A stretch of 48,136 bases of DNA from Phycisphaerales bacterium (GTDB lineage Bacteria > Planctomycetota > Phycisphaerae > Phycisphaerales > UBA1924). The translations under genes were made by a program, and so were the position numbers. Location: positions 1 to 48,136 of the forward strand of contig JACMLW010000101.1 of assembly GCA_014379385.1 (NCBI GenBank), read 5' to 3'. Shown here one piece after another: positions 17,110 to 26,745 of the stretch. The first letter of the stretch is position 1. Every line of letters starts with the position of its first letter. Below the pieces are notes generated by a model. The model saw only the letters and a list, made by a program, of their open reading frames with translations. It did no database searches and was not told where the DNA came from.

Positions 17110-17457
17110 ATGGCGAACACTGACCCCCAGGAACTTGCGCCGCTGCTGGTGGCACTTGGACGGGCTGGAATCGAACTCGCCCCGCACGCGACCGACCCGG
17201 CCCGGGTGCGGCATCGACCGGCCGAGTTGTCCCCGGACCTGTCCGCGCGGCTGCGGTTGCACCGTGCGACCCTCCTAGGGCTACTAACCGGGGGATATGC
17301 GCCGGCTCGCGATGGCGCTCGCTACGTCTACGGCGAACGGCTGGGCGTTGCGGACGGGCTGAGGATGTCCACCCGCGCGGGAGCTCCGGCGTGGCTGGTA
17401 GCAGTGGGCGAAGCAATGGCATCATGTTGCCAAAGGGCAACACTTGATGTAGACTGA
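17110..17457 (+). CDS. TubC N-terminal-docking-like protein
   Basis: 115 residues from ATG at 17110. The segment ELAPLLVALGRAGIELAP, then LSPDLSARLRLHRATLLGLL, fits the TubC N-terminal docking pattern (two helices around a short beta pair, ending in a K/R-x-x-L-L-x-L-L helix). The fold is known from biosynthetic enzymes but also occurs in proteins of mobile elements. The frame continues upstream to an ATG at 16783 that overlaps the primase stop. If that start is used, the protein has an extra 109 residues of low-complexity, His/Pro-rich sequence, which I think is a shadow of the minus-strand gene. Confidence 0.55.
   Translation: MANTDPQELAPLLVALGRAGIELAPHATDPARVRHRPAELSPDLSARLRLHRATLLGLLTGGYAPARDGARYVYGERLGVADGLRMSTRAGAPAWLVAVGEAMASCCQRATLDVD
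17425..17455 (+). promoter_or_regulatory. Promoter with palindromic operator before the XRE gene
   Basis: TTGCCA (17427-17432), a 17-nt spacer and TAGACT (17450-17455) precede the ATG at 17462 by 6 nt, so the transcript should be leaderless. A perfect inverted repeat, TGTTGCC-AAAG-GGCAACA (17425-17442), covers the -35 box and part of the spacer, exactly where a repressor dimer would block RNA polymerase. The XRE protein just downstream is the obvious candidate to bind it. Confidence 0.7.
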
Positions 17458-17461
17458 ATGC

Positions 17462-17677
17462 ATGGGGAAACTGACCGAGGCGATAGTCACGGCGGTGAAC
17501 GCGAGCGAGGAAACCCCATCGTCGATCGCCAAGGGCGCGGGCGTGGCCCGTAGCCAACTGTCGCGGCTGCTGAGTGGCGAGCGCGGGTTGAACTCCGAAA
17601 CGATCGAACGGCTGGCGGACTACCTGGGGCTGCGCATCACGATCGAACCGAAGGCCAAGACTCGGAAGGGACGGTGA
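17462..17677 (+). CDS. XRE-family HTH regulator
   Basis: 71 residues, almost entirely one HTH domain: SSIAKGAGVARSQLSRLLSG followed by LNSETIERLADYLGLRITIE. The last ten residues are basic. It starts 6 nt after a -10 box overlapped by a palindrome, which suggests autorepression. The integrase gene begins 3 nt after its stop, so it is likely to control integrase expression, as an immunity repressor would. Confidence 0.88.
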   Translation: MGKLTEAIVTAVNASEETPSSIAKGAGVARSQLSRLLSGERGLNSETIERLADYLGLRITIEPKAKTRKGR

Positions 17678-17680
17678 CGC

Positions 17681-19005
<1,325 letters not shown>

Positions 19006-19035
19006 CACGCCGCAGCGTCTCCGCGGCTGGACCCA

Positions 19036-19064
19036 AGTGTAACCGCCACGGGGGGCGAGTCCAA
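19036..19064 (-). promoter_or_regulatory. Candidate promoter for tRNA-Lys
   Basis: On the minus strand TTGGAC (19064-19059), 17 nt, TACACT (19041-19036), with a predicted start about 23 nt before the tRNA. The -35 box is part of a 9-bp inverted repeat (19059-19067 with 19081-19089). Confidence 0.4.
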
Positions 19065-19165
19065 TGCGGAGGGGCAGTGGGCATTGGACCATGGGCAGTA
19101 GCCCAAGGCACTGGGGACCGGCCGAAGGCAGTGGGGAATGGGCAATGGAGCGGCACCTAGGGAGC
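19059..19165. repeat. Degenerate short repeats and hairpin
   Basis: A perfect 9-bp inverted repeat (GTCCAATGC / GCATTGGAC) is followed by loose repeats of a GGCAGTGGGGAATGGGCA-like unit. No reading frame here looks real. It fills the gap between tRNA-Lys and the PilZ gene. Confidence 0.45.
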
Positions 19166-19190
19166 ATCGGCCGCCATCATGCAGCGTCTA

Positions 19191-19589
19191 TCACGCCGCG
19201 GTGGCCAGCATCGCCCGGTTCGCAAACTCCACCGCCACCCGCTGGCGGTTGTCGCCCAGGTCGGTCACACGGACGACTTTCCCTTCAACCAGCGCCGCCC
19301 GTGAAATCACCGGCGAGCGAGTCCAGGCGATTCCCACTTCCACCTCTTCGCCGAGGCGCACTGGGCGGGGGGTCTGGAGCTCCAGGAGCACGCCGCCAGT
19401 CGAGATGTCGCATGTGAGTGCCGCGGCGTAGCGCAGCGTGGACCGGCGGAAGACCGTTCCGGGACGATCCACCGGCTGTCGGGCGTGGAGCCGGCGGTCA
19501 CGGCCTGGGGGACCGGGATGGGTTGGGGGAGTGGGGAGGGCGGACTCGGGACCATCAACAACGGCACTCTGGCTCATACACCTGCTCAT
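19191..19589 (-). CDS. PilZ-domain protein
   Basis: 132 residues. The PilZ signature is complete: RRLHARQP (the RxxxR element, about residue 32) and CDISTGGVLLEL (the DxSxxG element, about 60), followed by the barrel strands through VAVEFANRA. Such domains bind cyclic di-GMP. There is no partner domain; the first 30 residues are Pro-rich and probably disordered, and the ATG may really be the one four codons later. It stands alone, with divergent neighbours. Confidence 0.85.
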   Translation of the reverse strand: MSRCMSQSAVVDGPESALPTPPTHPGPPGRDRRLHARQPVDRPGTVFRRSTLRYAAALTCDISTGGVLLELQTPRPVRLGEEVEVGIAWTRSPVISRAALVEGKVVRVTDLGDNRQRVAVEFANRAMLATAA

Positions 19590-19757
19590 GCTTGGGCGAT
19601 GCCGTCGGTGACCCAGAACTTCCGGGGAGCCGCGGTGGCCACGGGGCTTCTATCGGACGGGCTGACGGGGTCCGCCAGTGGCGTCTGCGAGGGGCGCCGT
19701 TTTTCTCTCGGCTCGATTGGGGCTTGCCTGGATGCAGGCCGATAACGTTGGCTTAGC

Positions 19758-20942
19758 GTGGACCTTTCCATCATCATCCCGACGTTCGGCCGCCCAGCGA
19801 AGATCGGCGCGTGCCTGCGGCGTCTGGCGGCCCAGGATCTGGACGCCTCGCGGTATGAGGTGCTCGTTGGGCTCGATGGGCCGGACCCGATCGCGGCGGG
19901 CGCGAGCGAAGCGGCTTGGCGGGAATCGGGGACGAGGGCGCACCTGGAGGTGGTGTCGTGTCCGCGCGAAGGTCTTGCGGCGGTTCGCAATCGGCTAATC
20001 GAGCGCGCGAGCGGACGGGTTCTGCTGTCGCTCAACGATGATGTGCTCGCGGAGCCGCAACTGTGTAGGCAGCATGTGGCAGCGCACGCGGAGCGGGCGA
20101 AGGCAGGAGCCTCGGCGGCGACGATTGTTGGCGATTCGCCGTGGGTCGTGCCAGATGGAGCGGACGGCAGGCCCGACTCGATGATCGACCGGCTGATCCG
20201 CGAGACGTCGATGATCTTTTTCTACGATCAGATGCCGGGGGCGCGTGACCGGCCTGATCCCTCGGGGTTGCACGATCCGGAGCGCGACTGGGGATTCCGC
20301 CATGCGTTCGGGCTGAACGTGTCGTACCCGACCGAGGCGGTGAAGCGAGTCGGGTGCTACGCGGTGTATCCGGAGAAGTACGGGTTCGAGGACAACGAGA
20401 TCGCGTGGCGGCTGGCGACGCGGCTGAACATGCCGGTGTTGTTTCGGCCGAGCGCGGTTGCGTGGCACGACCACCGCTACGGCGCGGCGGACTATTTGGA
20501 CCGCGAGTACAAGCTGGGGCATGCGGCGTGGGGGTTTGCCGGTGCATCGCCGGAGTGTTCGCGGGCGATTTTCGGACGAGACATCCGCGATGCAGCGGAA
20601 CTTGCGTATTCAAGCGAGTTTATTGAGCGTGAAGCAAAGCTCGCGGCACGCACCCGCCGCACGTTCGAGTCGCTCGCGGACATTTCTGCCAGCGCTGTTT
20701 CGGGCCCGCGGAGCGTGCAACTGACGCTTGTGAGTTCGCTGTACGAGCAGCACCTACTGCTCAAACGGCATCAGTGGCGGCGCGGCTTGATCGACGCCGC
20801 GGCGGGCCGCCCGATGTCGCCTTTCTCTGCCGTTGAGCAATCCGCCCCGACTCCGCCAAATCTGGCAGCGTGCCTACTGACCCCGGCGCGGCGGTGGCCG
20901 CATGATTCTCTTGGGACTTGGCGATTTTCAACCAGAGGATGA
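19758..20942 (+). CDS. Family 2 glycosyltransferase
   Basis: 394 residues from GTG at 19758. A GT-A fold shows in SIIIPTFGRPAKIGACLRRL at the N-terminus, LVGLDGPD, and the acidic metal/nucleotide motif LSLNDDVLAEP (about residue 95), followed by FGLNVSYPTEAVKRVG and the acceptor-side FEDNEIAWRL (about 214). The C-terminal 100 residues are helical. It probably adds a sugar to a surface polymer or glycolipid; donor and acceptor cannot be told from sequence. There are no membrane helices. Confidence 0.88.
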   Translation: MDLSIIIPTFGRPAKIGACLRRLAAQDLDASRYEVLVGLDGPDPIAAGASEAAWRESGTRAHLEVVSCPREGLAAVRNRLIERASGRVLLSLNDDVLAEPQLCRQHVAAHAERAKAGASAATIVGDSPWVVPDGADGRPDSMIDRLIRETSMIFFYDQMPGARDRPDPSGLHDPERDWGFRHAFGLNVSYPTEAVKRVGCYAVYPEKYGFEDNEIAWRLATRLNMPVLFRPSAVAWHDHRYGAADYLDREYKLGHAAWGFAGASPECSRAIFGRDIRDAAELAYSSEFIEREAKLAARTRRTFESLADISASAVSGPRSVQLTLVSSLYEQHLLLKRHQWRRGLIDAAAGRPMSPFSAVEQSAPTPPNLAACLLTPARRWPHDSLGTWRFSTRG

Positions 20943-20952
20943 AAGGGGTTGC

Positions 20953-21369
20953 ATGAGACTAACGCCGAGATCGAATATCGGGATGACGCAGCGGATTATG
21001 TCGGGGCTCGCGGCGGGTGCGTTTGCGGGGTGCGCGCTGCGGCGCGGGTCGCTTGGAAAGTTGGCGCTTGGAATCGCCGGAGGGGTGCTGGCGCACCGCG
21101 CGGCCACGGGGTATTGCCCGGTGTACAGCGCGCTGGGGCGCAGCACGGTGCTTGACAAGGGCGCGGGGGCTGGCGCTGTGGCGGGGTCAGGGACGGGGGG
21201 GCGCGAGACCTCGGGCGATCTGCTCGGCCGCGAGGGCTTCAGGCGGACGCGGTTTGGGCGAACCGGGCACGACGACCGAGTGACGGCCCAAAAGGACATC
21301 GTGCAGCAGGCGTCGGAAGAGAGCTTCCCGGCGAGTGATCCGCCGGGATGGACCAGCGCGCGGACGTAA
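20953..21369 (+). CDS. DUF2892 (YgaP-like) membrane protein
   Basis: 138 residues. I prefer the ATG at 20953 because AAGGGG lies about 5 nt upstream; a longer frame begins at 20902 inside the previous gene. Two short hydrophobic segments (SGLAAGAFAGCAL and GKLALGIAGGVLAHRA) and the signature TGYCPVYSALGRS fit the DUF2892 inner-membrane fold. The tail carries ASEESFPASDPPGW, a short motif often found at the ends of small bacterial proteins of unknown function. It is a 3' neighbour of the glycosyltransferase. Confidence 0.8.
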   Translation: MRLTPRSNIGMTQRIMSGLAAGAFAGCALRRGSLGKLALGIAGGVLAHRAATGYCPVYSALGRSTVLDKGAGAGAVAGSGTGGRETSGDLLGREGFRRTRFGRTGHDDRVTAQKDIVQQASEESFPASDPPGWTSART

Positions 21370-21377
21370 ATAGTCCT

Positions 21378-21393
21378 CGCCGCTGGAGCGGCG
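21378..21393. terminator. Hairpin between convergent genes
   Basis: CGCCGC-TGGA-GCGGCG, a perfect 6-bp stem in the 37-nt gap between the stops of the DUF2892 and lipoprotein genes. There is no U-tract, so its terminator role is uncertain. Confidence 0.35.
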
Positions 21394-21406
21394 GCCACGC
21401 ACAGGG

Positions 21407-22600
21407 TCATTGTCTGGGCGTAGCGGGATCGCTGCGACCAAGCAGTGAGAACCCGCGCGGCGTGTGTGGCACCAGGATCACAATCGCGCGGACTGTTCGC
21501 CGTCGCTGGTTCCCCGGTTCAAGGCCGCGCACAACCGATCGGCTGACAAGCATGGCCTCGCCCAGCGACGGCGTGCGTTCGGCGGGTGGGCCCGGGACGC
21601 CGGGAAGCTCGGTGCTATCCGGCCCTGGTGGTTGCCCGGCATCTGATGGCGATAGCGGAACGGAAGGCTCGGTTGGAGCGGCGGGATCAACACGCGTAAT
21701 GCGGCCGATCGGCGGCGCAGGCGCCGAAGAGAATGAGGCGGAGCCATCGGTCGGGGACTCGGACGAGGCGAGTTCTTCCAGTACGGGAGCGGCAGAATCG
21801 GTGTCGGGCGCTCGCGAATCCCAAGTTTGGTCGGGCCGCTGCGGGATGATGAGATAGGCCATCGGGACCGCCGCCTCTGCCGCGTCCGACGAACTGGTGA
21901 AGCCGAACTGGGCTCGCAGGCGCGAGAAGACGAGGCCGTGCTCAAGCGGATCGAGTTTGCTCGTGCGGAGCGAGAACTCGCTCTGCACCGAGGTTGCGTG
22001 TTCTTCATCGTGCTGCGGGACAAGCTCCACCCAGAGCACGCCGGGAAGACTCCGGCTCCGGTTGTCGGCCGAAGCGGCGGAACCCGGCCCTACCCAACAG
22101 CGCGCCAGCAGGCGCAGTTGACCCGGCGGCAGGACGAGGGCACCATCGGGCATCGTGACCGCGGTGGCGCGGGGTCGTTCGCGACCGACGACGGCATCGA
22201 TCCACGCGCCGCTCTGGCCGATCCACTGCTGGTTGATCGCGCCCACTGTGGCGAGCCGGCTTTGCAGTTCGGCGAGGCGATCGAGGGGCACCGCGACGAG
22301 GCGAAGCCCGCTCGTCTCCCACAACTCGCGCATGGATGGTTCGAGCGGGATGGGATGCGCGGCGAACTCGGCGATCGCCTCCCCCAGCACGCTCGCGGGA
22401 GAATCGGTGACCCACCACCGAAGTTCCAGGCCCTCGCGCGGGCCGAGCGCGACGGGCGACTCCATGCCGATGGGAACGGGGCTGTCGGATGAGGCGCCGC
22501 CACCGTCCAACGCGATGGGAAATGCGGGCCCGGCGTCGTCGGCGCACCCGCCGAGCAGCCAAGTGCAGGCAAGCAACAGCATGAGGGCACGTCGCTTCAC
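21407..22600 (-). CDS. Secreted lipoprotein, unknown function
   Basis: 397 residues. The N-terminus MKRRALMLLLACTWLLGGCA is a lipoprotein signal with a clear lipobox (LLGGC). Residues 55-260 look like a folded domain of mixed strands. Residues 260-345 are rich in Pro, Ser and Glu (disordered), and the last 45 residues form another short ordered block (RRRTVRAIVILVPHTPRGFS). I recognise no family; the build resembles planctomycete lipoproteins that score or compare numeric properties, but no function can be named. Confidence 0.75.
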   Translation of the reverse strand: MKRRALMLLLACTWLLGGCADDAGPAFPIALDGGGASSDSPVPIGMESPVALGPREGLELRWWVTDSPASVLGEAIAEFAAHPIPLEPSMRELWETSGLRLVAVPLDRLAELQSRLATVGAINQQWIGQSGAWIDAVVGRERPRATAVTMPDGALVLPPGQLRLLARCWVGPGSAASADNRSRSLPGVLWVELVPQHDEEHATSVQSEFSLRTSKLDPLEHGLVFSRLRAQFGFTSSSDAAEAAVPMAYLIIPQRPDQTWDSRAPDTDSAAPVLEELASSESPTDGSASFSSAPAPPIGRITRVDPAAPTEPSVPLSPSDAGQPPGPDSTELPGVPGPPAERTPSLGEAMLVSRSVVRGLEPGNQRRRTVRAIVILVPHTPRGFSLLGRSDPATPRQ

Positions 22601-22680
22601 GGGCGATGATACGGCCGAGGCACGCCGACTGATGCACGCCGACTACGCAGGAGGGTGCCGCGACCGAGTCAAACTCGCAT

Positions 22681-24396
22681 TCAGCAGCCGGTCGCGAGGG
22701 CCTCAAACCAGGCCGTCAGGAACGCGGTGATGTCGGAGGAGCCGATTTCCGGGACGGCGTCAAAGTTGGAGAGCGTCGTGCCGTTGGCGAGGTCTGCAAA
22801 CCAAGCCGTCAGGTACGCCGTGATGTCCGATGATCCCACCACGCCGTCGTGGTTGAAGTCGGCCGGGCAGGTGCCCTCAATCGTGAAACTGCTCGCGCTC
22901 GCATCGAAGCCCGTGTTCGCATCAACATCGTGCGCTACGATTTTGATCCGCGCGTTTCGGGTGTAGGTGTCTGGCACCGTCCAGTTGTAGCTCCCGGTGT
23001 GCGGCACATTCGTCGCGAGCACCGTCGGGAACGTGGCACCGGCGTCCATCGACAGCAAGAGGTCCACGCCCGTGACGCCAACATTGTCGTCGGCCAGCCA
23101 CTTGATCGGCTGAACCGCGCCGGGCAGCACGCTCTCACCGCCGCGCAGTGTCTTGAGGTACGCCGTCGGGATCGCGCCGCCGGGCGCCACGGGCACGTGC
23201 ATGACGATGCAGTGCATGACGCCCGCGAGCGTGACAATCGACTGGCAGTTGATCTGGTAGATCGTCTTGTCCGGGCAGGCCGCCTGCCATATCGCGAGCG
23301 CCGCGGCGTTATGCGGCGCCACCGTGCCGTTTGTGTAGCTCGGGAGCAGCACGATGTCGTTGAACATCACGACATTCGTGTAGGTGTAGTGCGTGCCATT
23401 CACGCTGCGGGCCGGCGGGCGGTGGACCGTCCATCCGGCGGCGGTGAATGCGGCCGCGGCCTGGTCGCAGATGGTGTCCTGCACGGAGCCGGGGTTGTTG
23501 GGCCAATCGCTCACGATGACGGACGTCTCGCCGATGATCTGGACCCACATGTCGATGTGCTGGGTGGCGTCGATGCTCGTGGGGAAGGGTGTATGGAAGA
23601 TTGTGTCGCAGTTCTGGAAGTCGAGCCACAGGTCATGGATCTGCTGCTCGGTCAGCCCCGGATTCTCGTTGTTGATCAGGCGCGTGGCGTGCCCCTCCCC
23701 CAGGCCATTGAGGTGGTAGTTGCCGCCCCCGTGAATAAGCGGCAGTGCATACACCGCGTGCTTTTTCGCCAGTCCGAACGAGATCGGGAAGGTGTTGTCG
23801 TTTGGGCGAGGCCGGTTGTACACGTGATCCACGATTGCGCGGCACGGCCCCTCGGTGATGTAGCGCGGGCCGTAATCGCGTATCCAGATCGAGTCCATGG
23901 TGCGCGGCACGAACGTGACCAGGCTCATCGTCACCCCCGCGTTGGTGAGCGAGTTGGTCGCGCTCGTCACCGTGCCCGGGTCGCACCCGATATACGCCCG
24001 CCCGCCGACAGCCGTGATCCGCAGCGCGATCTGCGTGACGATGCTCGTCAGCGACGCCCCGCCCTCCCACGAAAGGCAGAGCCCCTCCATCGGCGCATAC
24101 TCGGGGGCGCACCAGACGGGGCCGTCGGGCGGGGTCGGCCCGCCGGGGCCGCGTAGCAGGCCCTCCGTCGTGAGTGGATGGCGAGCCAGATAGGCCCGCT
24201 CTACCGGTGTGAGGTACCGGGGAATAGGCGCCTGATCCGGGTAGACGAGATCGCCGTTCACAAGCCTCGGCTCGGCCGGCCGAACGCTCTCGGGCTCGGG
24301 TTGCGCGAAGCAAACGCCCCCCGCGATGCCCACCGCAACGGCGGCGAGAGCGACCGTTGTTCCAGACCCATACCGAGCGTCGCCCTTGCGGATCAT
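22681..24396 (-). CDS. Secreted deiminase-family (PPAD) protein with GC-type dockerin
   Basis: 571 residues. The start at 24396 is chosen for a GCGAGG six nt upstream. A signal peptide (to about residue 32, cleavage near CFAQ) precedes a porphyromonas-type peptidyl-arginine deiminase/agmatine deiminase domain: the conserved SIWIRDYGPRY, GGGNYHLNGLGEGHA, ATQHIDMWV and GVMHCIVMHVP, the last carrying the nucleophilic Cys. A bacterial Ig-like/Y-P segment follows (about 440-505). The last 60 residues are two EF-hand-like dockerin repeats ending ...ALATGC. It probably hydrolyses guanidino groups (agmatine or arginine) outside the cell. Confidence 0.88.
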   Translation of the reverse strand: MIRKGDARYGSGTTVALAAVAVGIAGGVCFAQPEPESVRPAEPRLVNGDLVYPDQAPIPRYLTPVERAYLARHPLTTEGLLRGPGGPTPPDGPVWCAPEYAPMEGLCLSWEGGASLTSIVTQIALRITAVGGRAYIGCDPGTVTSATNSLTNAGVTMSLVTFVPRTMDSIWIRDYGPRYITEGPCRAIVDHVYNRPRPNDNTFPISFGLAKKHAVYALPLIHGGGNYHLNGLGEGHATRLINNENPGLTEQQIHDLWLDFQNCDTIFHTPFPTSIDATQHIDMWVQIIGETSVIVSDWPNNPGSVQDTICDQAAAAFTAAGWTVHRPPARSVNGTHYTYTNVVMFNDIVLLPSYTNGTVAPHNAAALAIWQAACPDKTIYQINCQSIVTLAGVMHCIVMHVPVAPGGAIPTAYLKTLRGGESVLPGAVQPIKWLADDNVGVTGVDLLLSMDAGATFPTVLATNVPHTGSYNWTVPDTYTRNARIKIVAHDVDANTGFDASASSFTIEGTCPADFNHDGVVGSSDITAYLTAWFADLANGTTLSNFDAVPEIGSSDITAFLTAWFEALATGC

Positions 24397-24506
24397 GCGT
24401 GCCTCGCTTTCAATCTGTCGGTCCAATAGCCTCGTGCCCCGATGCGGGGCCGCGAGACAAGTCTACCGATAGTCCGTGCTTCGGCAACGAGAATGGGCCG
24501 AATCGC

Positions 24507-26501
24507 TCAGCAGCCGCCCTCGGCCAGGGCCCCGAACCAGGCCTGCAGGAAGGCGGTGATGTCGGCGGAGTTCACCGCCAGGTTTCCGTCAAAGTCGGCG
24601 AAGCGTGTGCCGTCGGAGAGATCGTTGAACCACGCGCCCAGGAAGGCCGTGATGTCCGACGAGGAGACGACGCCGCTCCGGTCAAAGTCGGCTGGACACG
24701 GGACAGCCCGGCCATGTGCCCTAAGGCGCCACGAGGTCCATGTTCCCGACACGCCCGGGGCGGTGTCGGCGATGTTCAGCGTCCACACGCCGGTGGGGGG
24801 CTCGTCCCAGTGCCGGACCGTTGTAAACACGTAGGCGCTGTAGTTGTCGGTGACGTCGGCCCGCTGCTGCGCCAGCACCGATGCAAAGCCCGACGGGGCG
24901 GTGAGCGTGATTCGAAGATCCCCGACGTTCGCGTGTGCTGCCGTCAGCTCCACCTCGACATGCTCGATCAGCATCTCGCCCTCAAGCTCGACGCTCTGGC
25001 TCACTCCGACCGGCGCGTTGTCCGGGATCGAGGCCCCGACAGCAAGCGTGCCGGAATCGATCGAAAGCTCCGGCCCCACCGAGCGCCACGTCTGCGCGGC
25101 GGTCGTCAGGGCGCCGGCGTCAACAGCGCCGAAACCGAAGAGATAACTCACCTGCCGGCCCGCGCCGTTGGGCTGCCAATCCGGGTTTGCAGGATCAACG
25201 CGGCGAGCGGCGCTGACCAGCACGTGCTGCACATCGCGCCAGTTCAACTGCGGGTTGGCATCCAGCATGAGCGCGATCGCGCCCGATGCCAGCGGCGCCG
25301 CCGCGCTGGTCATCCCGAAGCTCGTCGTATACCCGCTGCTCCCCGACGTCGTGAAGATCCCGCGGTCCGTCGGCTCGTTGCCGCTCGAGTGCGACACCAC
25401 CAGGAGCGATGCCCCCGGCTCGCTATACGGCGGGTGCGTGTCGTCGTCGTCAACACACCCGACCGCAACGACATACCGGCTCGAGGCGTAGGGGTCGTAG
25501 TCAACCCGGTCCGAGGCGCTGCCGCCGTTCCCGCACGCCCACACGAACACCTCGCCAAGCCCGCCACGTCCTGTAATGGTGGCCTGGGCAAGCGCATCGC
25601 GCTCCAGCGTTGTCATGTAACTGATGCGGCCGTTGTCGGCCGGGCCCCACGAGTTGTTCTTGATGTGATTGAGGTCGTTCAGGTACGCGAACGCCGTTGC
25701 GTTGGCGCTCGCGCTGCCTCGGTACAGCTTGGAGAGCTGCGCGTCGTACGCGATCCCCACGCCGCCCAATCCGTTGTTCTCGATCGCCCCGGCAATCCCG
25801 GCCACACTCGTGCCGTGCGACGTCGTGCCTGCCCCAGCCTGGCTCGCACCCGCGTTGTAGTTCGCCGCGAGGTCCGGGTGAGTAGTGGCCCACCCGTTCT
25901 CGAGGATTCCAACTGTGATGCCCGACCCGGTGTAGCCGAGCTGCCAGGCCCCGTGCGCATTGGCATCGATCTCGGGGGCCTGCAAGTTATCAAGATGCCA
26001 CTGTTGATCAAAGCTCGGATCGCTCGGCAGGTTCCGCAGCGGCTGCGGCCGCTCGATGTCCACGTACGCTTCGCTCGCGACACCCGACTTCCAGACTTCC
26101 TCCGCCACCGCGGTCGCGGCACGAACTGTCGGCGCCGTCGCGATCAGATACCCCGGCACCGGCGGAAACGGCCGGACCGTGGTTCCGAAAGGGGCGCACA
26201 CCGCCTGCACCTTTGCTACGTCGGCGCTCTTGATGATCACCCGCCGGGTGAGCGAATACCCGGGCTCCTGCACCGGGGCGACACCATTCCCCGCGGGCTC
26301 GACTTCGAGTCGGGCCGCGCTGCCCGCGCGTGACGGCTCATCGACGAGATAGACCTCGACGCCGTGCGAGGCCCGCACCTTAAGCCGGGTCGGCTGGCCA
26401 ACGTCGGCGATCGGCGCGCTGCGCGCGGGGCCGATGATGACCAGAGCCGCGCCGAGCGCGACGCCCCGGATGCTTTGTGCCCGCCACAAGGGTCTTGTCA
26501 T
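24507..26501 (-). CDS. Secreted subtilisin/kexin-like protease with P-domain and dockerin
   Basis: 664 residues. A signal peptide ends near residue 30 and an N-terminal propeptide-like region runs to about 165. The S8 catalytic domain follows: His229 in TSHGTSVAGIAG, Asn283 in IKNNSWGP, Asn325 in ACGNGG (oxyanion) and Ser399 in FGMTSAAAPLASG. The first catalytic position, normally Asp in ILDDG, is Glu201 here (GILENGW). A kexin-type P-domain (about 500-600) and a two-repeat GC-type dockerin ending ALAEGGC complete the protein. The kexin-like order is clear from the P-domain. It lies in a run of three dockerin-tailed genes on this strand. Confidence 0.9.
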   Translation of the reverse strand: MTRPLWRAQSIRGVALGAALVIIGPARSAPIADVGQPTRLKVRASHGVEVYLVDEPSRAGSAARLEVEPAGNGVAPVQEPGYSLTRRVIIKSADVAKVQAVCAPFGTTVRPFPPVPGYLIATAPTVRAATAVAEEVWKSGVASEAYVDIERPQPLRNLPSDPSFDQQWHLDNLQAPEIDANAHGAWQLGYTGSGITVGILENGWATTHPDLAANYNAGASQAGAGTTSHGTSVAGIAGAIENNGLGGVGIAYDAQLSKLYRGSASANATAFAYLNDLNHIKNNSWGPADNGRISYMTTLERDALAQATITGRGGLGEVFVWACGNGGSASDRVDYDPYASSRYVVAVGCVDDDDTHPPYSEPGASLLVVSHSSGNEPTDRGIFTTSGSSGYTTSFGMTSAAAPLASGAIALMLDANPQLNWRDVQHVLVSAARRVDPANPDWQPNGAGRQVSYLFGFGAVDAGALTTAAQTWRSVGPELSIDSGTLAVGASIPDNAPVGVSQSVELEGEMLIEHVEVELTAAHANVGDLRITLTAPSGFASVLAQQRADVTDNYSAYVFTTVRHWDEPPTGVWTLNIADTAPGVSGTWTSWRLRAHGRAVPCPADFDRSGVVSSSDITAFLGAWFNDLSDGTRFADFDGNLAVNSADITAFLQAWFGALAEGGC

Positions 26502-26745
26502 GTTTCACGCCGAGCGCTGGATCCCGCCACGACTCTGCCGCTCACTCCCACCACACGAGAGGTTTCGCCATAAGACGTTTCGGCCCGTCCAGACGATCGG
26601 TTCTTTCGCGGACGCGGGCCACCCCGACTCGCGGGGGTTGTTCCCGGCACAGACCGGCGACGGGCGACGCAGGGACCGAGAACACCGGGACGCGTTCAAT
26701 AGAACCCCGGCGGAGCGGGCCGGCAAGGGTTGAGGCGCTATTCGC

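Noticed and set aside
17160-17190. tRNA-like T-arm word (GGAATCGAACTC) inside the TubC-like gene, as a possible second attachment site
   Set aside because: The flanking bases do not pair as a tRNA arm and do not match tRNA-Lys.
22849-26333. Long plus-strand frames of 435 and 658 codons
   Set aside because: They are antisense to the deiminase-family and protease genes, show no family pattern and have Arg/Val/His-rich shadow composition typical of high-GC DNA.
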